DNA from: Candidatus Marinamargulisbacteria bacterium
Lineage (GTDB): Bacteria > Margulisbacteria > Marinamargulisbacteria > UBA817
Reading direction: 5' to 3'
NCBI GenBank assembly: GCA_023262965.1
Contig: JALQXX010000024.1
Coordinates: 1 to 24,739 of the forward strand
Length of the DNA stretch: 24,739 bases
Below, one piece after another: positions 17,025-24,739 of this stretch. The position numbers were made by a program, and so were the translations under genes. Within the stretch, counting starts at the first letter, position 1. Each line of letters opens with the position of its first letter. The notes under the pieces are model-generated. The model was not told the DNA's origin and did no database searches. It saw only the letters and a list, made by a program, of their open reading frames with translations.

Positions 17025-18304
17025 GGCATATCGTGCCGAACAATATCCGCGTAAGTTTCCCGTTTCACCAACACACGCGAGGTCCCATTGTTCACCAAAA
17101 CCATGGCCGGCTTGCAATACCGATTGTAGTTGGACGACATGGAATAATTATAGGCCCCTGTACCATACACAATCATAATATCATTGGGTTGTGGCACCGG
17201 CAGCGTAACCCCATCCGCCAAAACATCGCCCGATTCACAAAATTTACCCGCTATTTTAAACACCCCCGTTTGGAGCGAGGGTTCTGCCGAAATAACATCA
17301 AAGGTGTACGCCGATTGGTACATCATAAATCGAGGGTTGTCGGCCATACCCCCATCCACAAAAATGTACTGCGATCCCTGGGGCACCGACTTAACCGCAC
17401 CAATGGTGTACAATGTGACCCCCGCATTGCCAATAATGGATCGCCCCGGCTCCACAATCAACCGCGGCAAGGGTATGGCATGCTCCGCACACGATTGCTT
17501 TAAGGTTTCGGTCATCTGGTGAATAATACGTGGAATATTCGGGGCCGTATCACCCGCTGTGTACGAAATCCCAAACCCGCCCCCACAATTAATCGCATCA
17601 ATGGGATGATTCAATACCTGTATAAGGGTCGCTGCCGTTGCCACCAACCAACGGACCACCATCTGAAAAGGTGCCTCATCCATAATCTGCGACCCTATAT
17701 GCGCATGAATGCCCCGCAACACCGCCCAATCACCCGCAACAACCCGCTGCATTAAGGGGATGGCCTCATCCACGGTCAACCCAAACTTGGAATCCCCGTG
17801 ACCGGTTTTAATATACCGATGTGTATGCACATCAATCCCCGGATTTAATCGAAACAACACGCGTGCGGGCTGTTGAAGATCCGTAGCAATGGCCTGAATA
17901 TGGGCCAATTCGTGGGCATTGTCCACAACAATCGTCACACAATGCCGAATCGCCAAATCAATCTCTGAACCCGATTTGTTGTTTCCATGAAAATACACCC
18001 GCTCCGGGTCCACCCGACTTTGTAAAATGGTGTACAACTCGCCGCCCGACACAACATCCGCCCCCAGCTGCTCCGATGCAATAATATTCGCAATCCCCAC
18101 CGTTAACCCCGCCTTAGAGGCATAGGCCACCGTTGCATTGGGATAGTGATCCCGCAGTGTTGTCGTAAATTGCTGACAGTTGTACCGCAGCGTCGCCTCA
18201 TCCACAACGTACAAGGGCGTTCCATAGGTTGACACCAGCTCCCGCACCGAGCACCCGCCAATGCGATGATCCGATTCGTGCCGTTCACCGGTTATGGGAT
18301 ACAC
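17021..18304 (-). CDS. lysA: Diaminopimelate decarboxylase
   Basis: A 427-residue fold-type III PLP enzyme that decarboxylates meso-diaminopimelate to lysine. The PLP Lys is K64 in VAYASKAG. Other family blocks are HGNNKS, SKFGL, HIGSQI, NCGGGFGISY, EPGRSI, and CESGDVL with the substrate-binding Cys, then GAYNYSMSSNYN near the end. The start is a GTG directly after the panD TAG stop; GAAGGA lies seven bases upstream, inside panD, and supports this start. Part of the purA-panD-lysA-dacA-panB-cysS operon. Confidence 0.95.
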   Translation of the reverse strand: MYPITGERHESDHRIGGCSVRELVSTYGTPLYVVDEATLRYNCQQFTTTLRDHYPNATVAYASKAGLTVGIANIIASEQLGADVVSGGELYTILQSRVDPERVYFHGNNKSGSEIDLAIRHCVTIVVDNAHELAHIQAIATDLQQPARVLFRLNPGIDVHTHRYIKTGHGDSKFGLTVDEAIPLMQRVVAGDWAVLRGIHAHIGSQIMDEAPFQMVVRWLVATAATLIQVLNHPIDAINCGGGFGISYTAGDTAPNIPRIIHQMTETLKQSCAEHAIPLPRLIVEPGRSIIGNAGVTLYTIGAVKSVPQGSQYIFVDGGMADNPRFMMYQSAYTFDVISAEPSLQTGVFKIAGKFCESGDVLADGVTLPVPQPNDIMIVYGTGAYNYSMSSNYNRYCKPAMVLVNNGTSRVLVKRETYADIVRHDMP

Positions 18305-18634
18305 CTAACGATCCTTCATATTAATCAATATGGGCTCAACATGATCGGATGTATCGATCATACCGTAACTTAATATAAATACAAAATCCCCCACATACCC
18401 CTTCCGCGCAGCCGGGCCATTCAACCCAATCACACGGGACCCCGCCTCGCCGGCAATAACATAGGTTTCTAGCCGCTCCCCGTTACTCATATTCACTACT
18501 TGAACCCGCTCGTTTTCACGCAAATGCGCGGCCTTCATAATAGCGGCATCAATCGTAATGGATCCCACATAATTTAAATCCGTATGCGTAATCGTGGCAT
18601 ATGAAATTTTGGATTTTAAAACCGTAATCAACAT
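18305..18634 (-). CDS. panD: Aspartate 1-decarboxylase proenzyme
   Basis: A 109-residue pyruvoyl enzyme that decarboxylates L-aspartate to beta-alanine for pantothenate. The self-cleavage site is exactly where expected, G24-S25 in NYVGSITID, with Lys9 upstream and the N-x-A-A-(x)-R block ([12 protein letters not shown]) downstream. The ATG follows the purA TAG stop by one base, without a Shine-Dalgarno sequence, so translation is probably coupled to purA. PanB of the same pathway lies further down the operon. Confidence 0.95.
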   Translation of the reverse strand: MLITVLKSKISYATITHTDLNYVGSITIDAAIMKAAHLRENERVQVVNMSNGERLETYVIAGEAGSRVIGLNGPAARKGYVGDFVFILSYGMIDTSDHVEPILINMKDR

Positions 18635-18635
18635 A

Positions 18636-19895
<1,260 letters not shown>

Positions 19896-19923
19896 TTATT
19901 AAGATACCCCACTGTGTCGTCAA
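19896..19923 (-). promoter_or_regulatory. Candidate promoter of the purA operon
   Basis: TTGACG (19918-19923), 16-base spacer and TAATAA (19896-19901) on the minus strand, then six bases to the purA ATG. The -35 is good and the -10 is weak (three of six consensus bases). The spacing to the ATG matches the other units here. TATCTT slightly upstream is an alternative -10. Confidence 0.35.
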
Positions 19924-20053
19924 TTGTAAATGGGTATTCCACATTTTTCAAATTGGGTCCAACGATATATCGCTGGTTATTGCCATGACGGCCCCATTCC
20001 GTAGAATTCTCTGGTACCACATATTCAACAAGGGTCACGAACACAGTCGAGTA

Positions 20054-20079
20054 CTTGGTTTTACTGTAGTAAAAACAAG
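20054..20079. repeat. Near-perfect 26-bp inverted repeat
   Basis: CTTGGTTTTACT, a GT centre, and AGTAAAAACAAG form 12-base arms with one mismatch. There is no U-tract after it on either strand, so it is not a typical terminator. It could be a dimeric repressor site for the purA side, or chance inside the open frame at 19892-20125. Confidence 0.35.
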
Positions 20080-20129
20080 CGCTAATGTCAAGGTTGCCCT
20101 CATCAAAAAGACGTTTTATATAAATCTAT

Positions 20130-20171
20130 TTGGGATACTAAAGCAATAACTTGGGATACTAAAGCAATAAC
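20130..20171. repeat. Perfect 21-bp tandem duplication at the flgM stop codon
   Basis: Two identical adjacent copies of a 21-base unit (20130-20150 and 20151-20171), beginning TTGGGATACT on the plus strand. The copy nearer flgM encodes its last residues and TAG stop; the other copy lies after the stop. Perfect identity suggests a recent slippage event. Confidence 0.9.
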
Positions 20172-20407
20172 GATGGGTCTGATAAAAGAGCGTCGGCAAC
20201 ATCATCCAAATGAGCATCTAGATTGTAAGTACCGTTGGCCATCTGCTCTTTAATCGCCTGAACCCGATCCGCATTCGGCGAATCCGGTAAATGCTTCATG
20301 CGATCAACACAAAACTGAACAAAATCATCGGTTGAATCAATAACCTTGGCCGCCAATTGGTTTCCATCGATGATTGACACGGTTTTTTTATTTGTAATAT
20401 TACTCAT
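20159..20407 (-). CDS. flgM: FlgM-type anti-sigma-28 factor
   Basis: An 82-residue small, partly disordered protein. In flagellated bacteria FlgM binds sigma-28 (FliA) and is exported once the hook is finished, releasing late gene expression. The C-terminal half (about residues 46-76) fits the FlgM sigma-binding helices: DRVQAIKEQMANGTYNLD, then VADALL, corresponding to the family pattern R-x-x-x-V-x-x-(I/L)-K-x-x-(I/M)-x-x-G-x-Y-x-(V/L)-D. The frame opens at 20419, but GGAGG lies six bases before the ATG at 20407, which I take as the start. A sigma-28 promoter lies upstream. No other flagellar gene is in the window. Assignment is by motif and promoter together. Confidence 0.8.
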   Translation of the reverse strand: MSNITNKKTVSIIDGNQLAAKVIDSTDDFVQFCVDRMKHLPDSPNADRVQAIKEQMANGTYNLDAHLDDVADALLSDPSLLL

Positions 20408-20429
20408 TAATACCTCCATGGTACGCTAC

Positions 20430-20456
20430 TTATCGGTAATAATCAATGTGACTTTA
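20430..20456 (-). promoter_or_regulatory. Sigma-28 (FliA) promoter of flgM
   Basis: TAAA (20453-20456), exactly 15 bases, then ACCGATAA (20430-20437) on the minus strand. The known sigma-28 consensus is TAAA-N15-GCCGATAA, so only one base differs. Transcription would start near 20423, leaving a short leader with GGAGG before the ATG at 20407. Confidence 0.85.
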
Positions 20457-20520
20457 GCGGTTTTTTTGAACCCCATCACCAACTGACATCATTTTTTTAG
20501 CAACGCTACGCGAACGGCAG

Positions 20521-23500
20521 TTAGTGATGGCCGCTCCGTGGCACTAATTTTAAAATAGCGCTCATTTCCTTGTTAAAATCGGGGTTAGCGCGTTTATTCT
20601 GGGCAATATTATGTCGCAAGGCGGCCATGCGGGTTTTTGCCTCTGTATTAAAAACCGCATCGTTACGAACAACCTGACGTAAACGCGTGTTCAATAATTG
20701 ATTGAAAGCGGTGTCAAATGTGGGATCTCTCATGGTAACATCACTTACAATATGGGCGATATCCACGGGATTGATGCCATGGTCGTGCAATAAACCCCGC
20801 ACGGTTTTTTTGGAAGACACCGCATTCGGGGCGCTCTGCATTGCTTTCAACGTACTATATACCCCCATTAATTTTTCGTCCAATTTATTTGTGGTTGGCT
20901 TTCCCTCCATAACAATGGTATCGATATGCGCCCCCAACCGTTTGGCAAACTCGTGCGTGAACGATGGGGTGTTTTTTAGCAAATCCCCAATATCCGGGGC
21001 AATATCCGCATCATCAATGGGCCTATACTGACGCATATTCTGTATAATAGCCACTTTGAGGGATTGTATGGCCGGAGCCGACGCCGGCACCAACCGGGGT
21101 ACAGACGGCAGCTCATTTTCTGAAGAAGACGCACTTTCGGGCGATGTATTCATGCTATCTAGCCATGAAAATACCGTTTTACACCATTGCTTAGCGCTTG
21201 ATGGATCCCGCTTGGCCAACGCCCCCATCATTTTGGGCAACAATTCTTTGTAATCCGCATTGGGTATTTTTTGGTCGGTATGCTCTGGTGAAGGTGGCCG
21301 GTTTGGATGGCTGATGGATGGATCCTCACCCGATAACGCCGATTGCGTGAGTGATTGCCACCTATCCTGGCCCAATTTGTTAACAATAGCCACCAATTCT
21401 GTATTGGATACCAGTCCTTTTTTGGCTGCGATATTCAATGCCTTGATATACACATCCCTCTGCGTACCGGTTAGACCTTCTATAATTTTTTTTGAATCCA
21501 TATTGGCAACTGCCAGTAGCGTGGCCTTCTCACTGACTGCTGCGGTGTTAATCGCATTGTATATGGCGTTTTTGTTGGATGTTTTTTCCAGCAAATCATA
21601 ACACAGGGCCTCTTCCTGGGTGATAGAGGATGCGGATCCCGTACTGCCCGTACGAATAATATGGTTTAGAAACGCCGCAAAAGCCTTGGGATCCGTGGCC
21701 AATTGGTTACGCGTTGTGTCAACCACTCGTAACTGCACCGTATTGGTTTTACGATTGAACCATTGGTTGATTTGTTCCGATACCGTTAATGTTCCCCGGC
21801 CAGACTGGGTCACCCCTTTCGGTTGGAACTGAAACGGATTGATGGTATCCAACGCGATAATCGGAAACACAAAGGCGTAGGCCAATGGCTTCAGAACACC
21901 CTGATTCAGGCTATCCATAATCGTGATACTGTGTTGCTTGGGTTGATGAACCAATGTGGCTTTAATCATATCAAACAGCGCTTTCACATCATCCGTTACG
22001 GTAAATGCGTCCGGATCATTTGCCTGCGTTGATCGCAATTCTGGCCGTGTTGGAATCGCGTCCGAAGACGCCGACATCCCATCCCGAACCGGGGGCTGAG
22101 GTGCGGTTGTATCACGCACTGGCGGCTGAGGTACGCTTGTAGCACGCACCGGGGGCCGGGGTGCATCGCTACCCTGTACAGCCTGTGACGACGCGTCGGG
22201 GTTGAGCACTGGTTGTGCCGGAACATCCCCCACCGATGACTGGGATGCATCAGCGGATTGCGATACTACCGGCGCCTCGGGTATCAATGACGATTTGGAA
22301 TGACCCAAATCAATCGCTCGCTCAATCAAAGCCTGTTGCAGATCAACCACCAATTGATTAATCGGCGCCCATGTCCCTGTATTTCGTGACAGTAACCCAC
22401 CAAATGATCGCCATTCCGTACCCACCACCAGGATTTTTTGGAGACATTTAGATGATAATTTACCATTTTTTGCTGCCTGGATTAAATTGTCTCGGGCCAT
22501 GGGCGCGTATTCTCGAACCTCTGCTGCCGAGGCCTTTTCTAAAAACGTTTGAAACACCGCCACGTCGGTAGTCGCCACCCGTTTCAACATGGCCTTGGTG
22601 GGATCTGCCGACGGCAGTTGCCCGTTTACGGCCACCCGTTTGGGTGGGTTATGCGCATATATTGACCGATACATCCCTGAGAAATGCCCTCCATAATACG
22701 ATTTCATGGTGTTACGATGCACCGCTGCAAGCCCGGGATCTTGACTCAACTGCCTAACATAATCGGCCAATAAATTGGATACTGTCGATGACGGCACTGC
22801 GCTAGACGGTACCGCATCGGTCGCTGCTCCACGCAATGTGGGTACGTTGGGCACATCGGATGACTCGGTTAATACCATGAGGTGATCCAACACCGTTACA
22901 TATACCTGAGGATTCCGTATCAACAGTTGCTTTAAAACAGCCGCCTGACTTTCGGGAGAACGATTGGGATCGGCCACAATGCTCTTCAACGTATCCTGGA
23001 TTTCCGGTGCTGTGGTGGCACGGGCCAATGCGGCGGCATCCCGTTTAACCACATACGAAACCGCATCGGGACCACCCGCCTTACGCCGTTGGTTTCGAAT
23101 CGTCCCCAAGGCATTCATTATAATGGGAACATCGGTGTTGGTTGGTCGTGTTCGTATATGCATTGCCACACGATCATAAAAGCGGTCCACATCCCGACGC
23201 GACATCCCCTCTGTCATACGACCCAACATATCTGGGATCGCCTGCGATTCATAGCCCTCCAACAAATGAATCATATGATCAAATGAGCGATCCGATAGCG
23301 GCAAATCCGAACGCTTACTCATGAATATCGTACTTGATGCACCCATTAATGCCATATTGAGTGGGTTTTTTTGATCGGACATCATCCGATCGTCATTTAT
23401 AATGGCCTGTTGAATGCCGCGAAGCCGCGCCAATTGCACGCTCGCATCTTGTGACCCATTGGGTACTTGCACTGTTTCAATAAGGCGTTTTAGAACGGCG

Positions 23501-24739
23501 ACGCGATCCTCGGCATCCGAAAATGACTGGCACTCTTCCTCAATAAGGGCGTGTATCGCTTGCTGCTCATGATCAATTTGTCGCATGGTGGGGGTGTGCA
23601 TGCCCGGTGTCATCATGTGATCCAGGCATCGGTTGGCACTGGCCGCTATCCGTAATATCCGACCATTGCCTGGATTCGATTCCGCCACCCGCGCCATTAG
23701 CGCGTGTTGTGCTAAACCAGGCCAATCCGACATCATGTCCTGAACGGTATCTATTGTCATCTCCCCCGCATTTAATAACGTGGCTATTTTATCTGTAATG
23801 GCTGTTATCCGCTGCCGATTATCCCGTGATAATAGATGCGGATACCGACGTTCAATATGACCAAACCGCTGCCCTATCTTTTTTAGACGATCCGCTGCAG
23901 GGGGATCCCCCACAACCGCCGCCATTCCTTGCGCCGTTAGTTTATGTAAAAATAATCGGGCCTGATCCTCGGTTTCAAATGCACGATTGGGGGTGTCAAT
24001 AAAGGTCTCCCACTGGATATTGGCGTGTTGATAGGCCTGCCGAACACCCTGTTGCAATTCGGAATACCGATCGGATGCCGATGGTCGCGCCATACGATCA
24101 TACTGCCTATCTATCCACCTATTTAATTGCGTCTTCGACGCATCAATACGTTGCACTATGCCGTCTATTTGCTTTTTGTTATCTTTATCAGTTATATTTA
24201 ATTTTTTTAGAAAATAATCCGGGGTATTGCGCTTTATGGGCGCGCTTGTTGTATCCGCCACCGAATCCGAAGCACTCGCATCCACTTGAACCGGCGGCTT
24301 CGGAATCATCGATGCACCGCCATCCACTTGAACCGGGGGCTCGGGAAGGCTCGATTGCGGATCCGCCGGATCCTGTAACCATGGACAGGCCGTTACCATT
24401 GCAAACCCACGCGCGCATAACAAATCCCGAAAGGCATCTCGCGATTTTAAATCGGTAAACGCCGAATCAGCCCCGTCCGCTTCTATAGCGTCCAGCAAAT
24501 TATGAATCGCCGCCAACCCCTGTGATGTTGCAGGAATCGCTTGGGCATCAAACCATTTTAAAAAGACGGCCTGATTTTCTTTATCTTGCGGCATAACACC
24601 TAAATCGCCCGTTTGTAATAACTGGGCATAATCACTTGTTTGAATCAATCCCCCCTTGGATATGTGGCGATAGTTTGCATCAATCACCCTGTCTAAATCA
24701 TGCATAGCAACAACATCCGTAGACCCCAATGACTGTTTG
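20521..24739 (-). CDS. Very large, mainly helical protein of unknown function (5' end outside the window)
   Basis: At least 1405 codons; the frame is still open at the right edge. The first start-like codon inside is a TTG at 24729, unlikely to be the true start, so the gene is treated as partial. No enzyme motif or known domain is recognised. Most of it looks alpha-helical, with a charged helix-rich stretch (about 22900-24200) that could be an alpha-solenoid or coiled-coil scaffold. Two low-complexity Pro-rich linkers (around 24278-24345 and 22085-22174) split it into three parts. One hydrophobic stretch, LKPLAYAFVFPIIALDTI (near 21845-21900), could be a membrane segment. Cys is rare. The C-terminus is basic (QNKRANPDF to LVPRSGHH). 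Stop is TAA, about 65 bases before the flgM promoter. It might be a structural or exported protein; this is conjecture. Confidence 0.85.
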   Translation of the reverse strand, partial: KQSLGSTDVVAMHDLDRVIDANYRHISKGGLIQTSDYAQLLQTGDLGVMPQDKENQAVFLKWFDAQAIPATSQGLAAIHNLLDAIEADGADSAFTDLKSRDAFRDLLCARGFAMVTACPWLQDPADPQSSLPEPPVQVDGGASMIPKPPVQVDASASDSVADTTSAPIKRNTPDYFLKKLNITDKDNKKQIDGIVQRIDASKTQLNRWIDRQYDRMARPSASDRYSELQQGVRQAYQHANIQWETFIDTPNRAFETEDQARLFLHKLTAQGMAAVVGDPPAADRLKKIGQRFGHIERRYPHLLSRDNRQRITAITDKIATLLNAGEMTIDTVQDMMSDWPGLAQHALMARVAESNPGNGRILRIAASANRCLDHMMTPGMHTPTMRQIDHEQQAIHALIEEECQSFSDAEDRVAVLKRLIETVQVPNGSQDASVQLARLRGIQQAIINDDRMMSDQKNPLNMALMGASSTIFMSKRSDLPLSDRSFDHMIHLLEGYESQAIPDMLGRMTEGMSRRDVDRFYDRVAMHIRTRPTNTDVPIIMNALGTIRNQRRKAGGPDAVSYVVKRDAAALARATTAPEIQDTLKSIVADPNRSPESQAAVLKQLLIRNPQVYVTVLDHLMVLTESSDVPNVPTLRGAATDAVPSSAVPSSTVSNLLADYVRQLSQDPGLAAVHRNTMKSYYGGHFSGMYRSIYAHNPPKRVAVNGQLPSADPTKAMLKRVATTDVAVFQTFLEKASAAEVREYAPMARDNLIQAAKNGKLSSKCLQKILVVGTEWRSFGGLLSRNTGTWAPINQLVVDLQQALIERAIDLGHSKSSLIPEAPVVSQSADASQSSVGDVPAQPVLNPDASSQAVQGSDAPRPPVRATSVPQPPVRDTTAPQPPVRDGMSASSDAIPTRPELRSTQANDPDAFTVTDDVKALFDMIKATLVHQPKQHSITIMDSLNQGVLKPLAYAFVFPIIALDTINPFQFQPKGVTQSGRGTLTVSEQINQWFNRKTNTVQLRVVDTTRNQLATDPKAFAAFLNHIIRTGSTGSASSITQEEALCYDLLEKTSNKNAIYNAINTAAVSEKATLLAVANMDSKKIIEGLTGTQRDVYIKALNIAAKKGLVSNTELVAIVNKLGQDRWQSLTQSALSGEDPSISHPNRPPSPEHTDQKIPNADYKELLPKMMGALAKRDPSSAKQWCKTVFSWLDSMNTSPESASSSENELPSVPRLVPASAPAIQSLKVAIIQNMRQYRPIDDADIAPDIGDLLKNTPSFTHEFAKRLGAHIDTIVMEGKPTTNKLDEKLMGVYSTLKAMQSAPNAVSSKKTVRGLLHDHGINPVDIAHIVSDVTMRDPTFDTAFNQLLNTRLRQVVRNDAVFNTEAKTRMAALRHNIAQNKRANPDFNKEMSAILKLVPRSGHH
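22085..22174 (-). repeat. Three imperfect 30-bp tandem repeats encoding PQPPVR-type decapeptides
   Basis: Three in-frame 30-base units (22085-22114, 22115-22144, 22145-22174) within the giant gene encode Pro-rich decapeptides with the shared core PPVR (APRPPVRATS, VPQPPVRDTT, APQPPVRDGM). They form a flexible linker next to Ser/Ala/Gln-rich sequence. Confidence 0.8.
24278..24345 (-). repeat. Two copies of a 26-bp repeat encoding PPVQVD
   Basis: Two copies (24278-24303 and 24320-24345, 42-base period) with a few mismatches encode P-(E/K)-PPVQVD. The core resembles the PPVR repeats further downstream in the same protein, so both linkers may have arisen from related repeats. Confidence 0.75.

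Noticed and set aside
20457-20520. Terminator after the giant gene
   Set aside because: Only a four-base stem (TAGC/GCTA) followed by A rather than T on the transcribed strand.
24075-24458. 127-codon plus-strand frame opposite the giant gene
   Set aside because: It is antisense to a coding sequence with consistent codon use and has no promoter, ribosome site or recognisable protein features.

Overview
This looks like a chromosomal housekeeping segment from a free-living, peptidoglycan-making bacterium. It carries a septal penicillin-binding protein, the GatCAB amidotransferase, a replicative DNA polymerase, and biosynthetic genes for purines, lysine, histidine and pantothenate. It makes phosphatidylethanolamine (a phosphatidylserine decarboxylase is present) and c-di-AMP (a CdaA-type cyclase). 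It is probably flagellated, because an FlgM-type anti-sigma factor sits behind a textbook sigma-28 promoter. No rRNA or other decisive lineage marker is present. A protein with SLH-like and LysM parts would fit an SLH-anchored diderm such as Margulisbacteria, but that placement is a low-confidence guess. No insertion sequence, prophage, CRISPR array or toxin system was found.

Layout, left to right. (1) 54-10296, all on the minus strand, transcribed right to left: dnaE, hisE, a secreted LysM protein, gatC, gatA, gatB, an ftsL-like gene and ftsI. Most neighbours touch or overlap; gatC has its own -10 box. (2) 10297-10462: an AT-rich divergent promoter region. (3) 10463-11242 (+): a class IV aminotransferase, tail-to-tail with psd (-). 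(4) 11850-11965: a second divergent promoter region, then a small unknown gene and an M32 carboxypeptidase (+), followed by tRNA-Arg(TCT). (5) 13787-19889 (-): a tight operon purA-panD-lysA-cdaA-panB-cysS, convergent with the tRNA. (6) 19892-20125: an open frame without an obvious start codon, possibly a gene remnant. (7) 20159-20456 (-): flgM and its sigma-28 promoter. (8) 20521 to the right edge (-): a very large protein of unknown function whose 5' end lies outside the window.

The main observations beyond gene calling are these. Several transcription units (dnaE, gatC, psd, the gene at 11966, possibly the aminotransferase gene and purA) have a -10-like box only 5-7 bases before the start codon and no Shine-Dalgarno sequence, while several internal operon genes do have one; this predicts leaderless transcription. 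FlgM is wired to sigma-28. The cysteinyl-tRNA synthetase has a C-terminal extension of about 115 residues with two CxxC pairs. The diadenylate cyclase has Met in place of the last Arg of its RHR motif. The DnaE PHP domain has lost metal ligands. The giant protein, with proline-rich repeats, belongs to no family I recognise.
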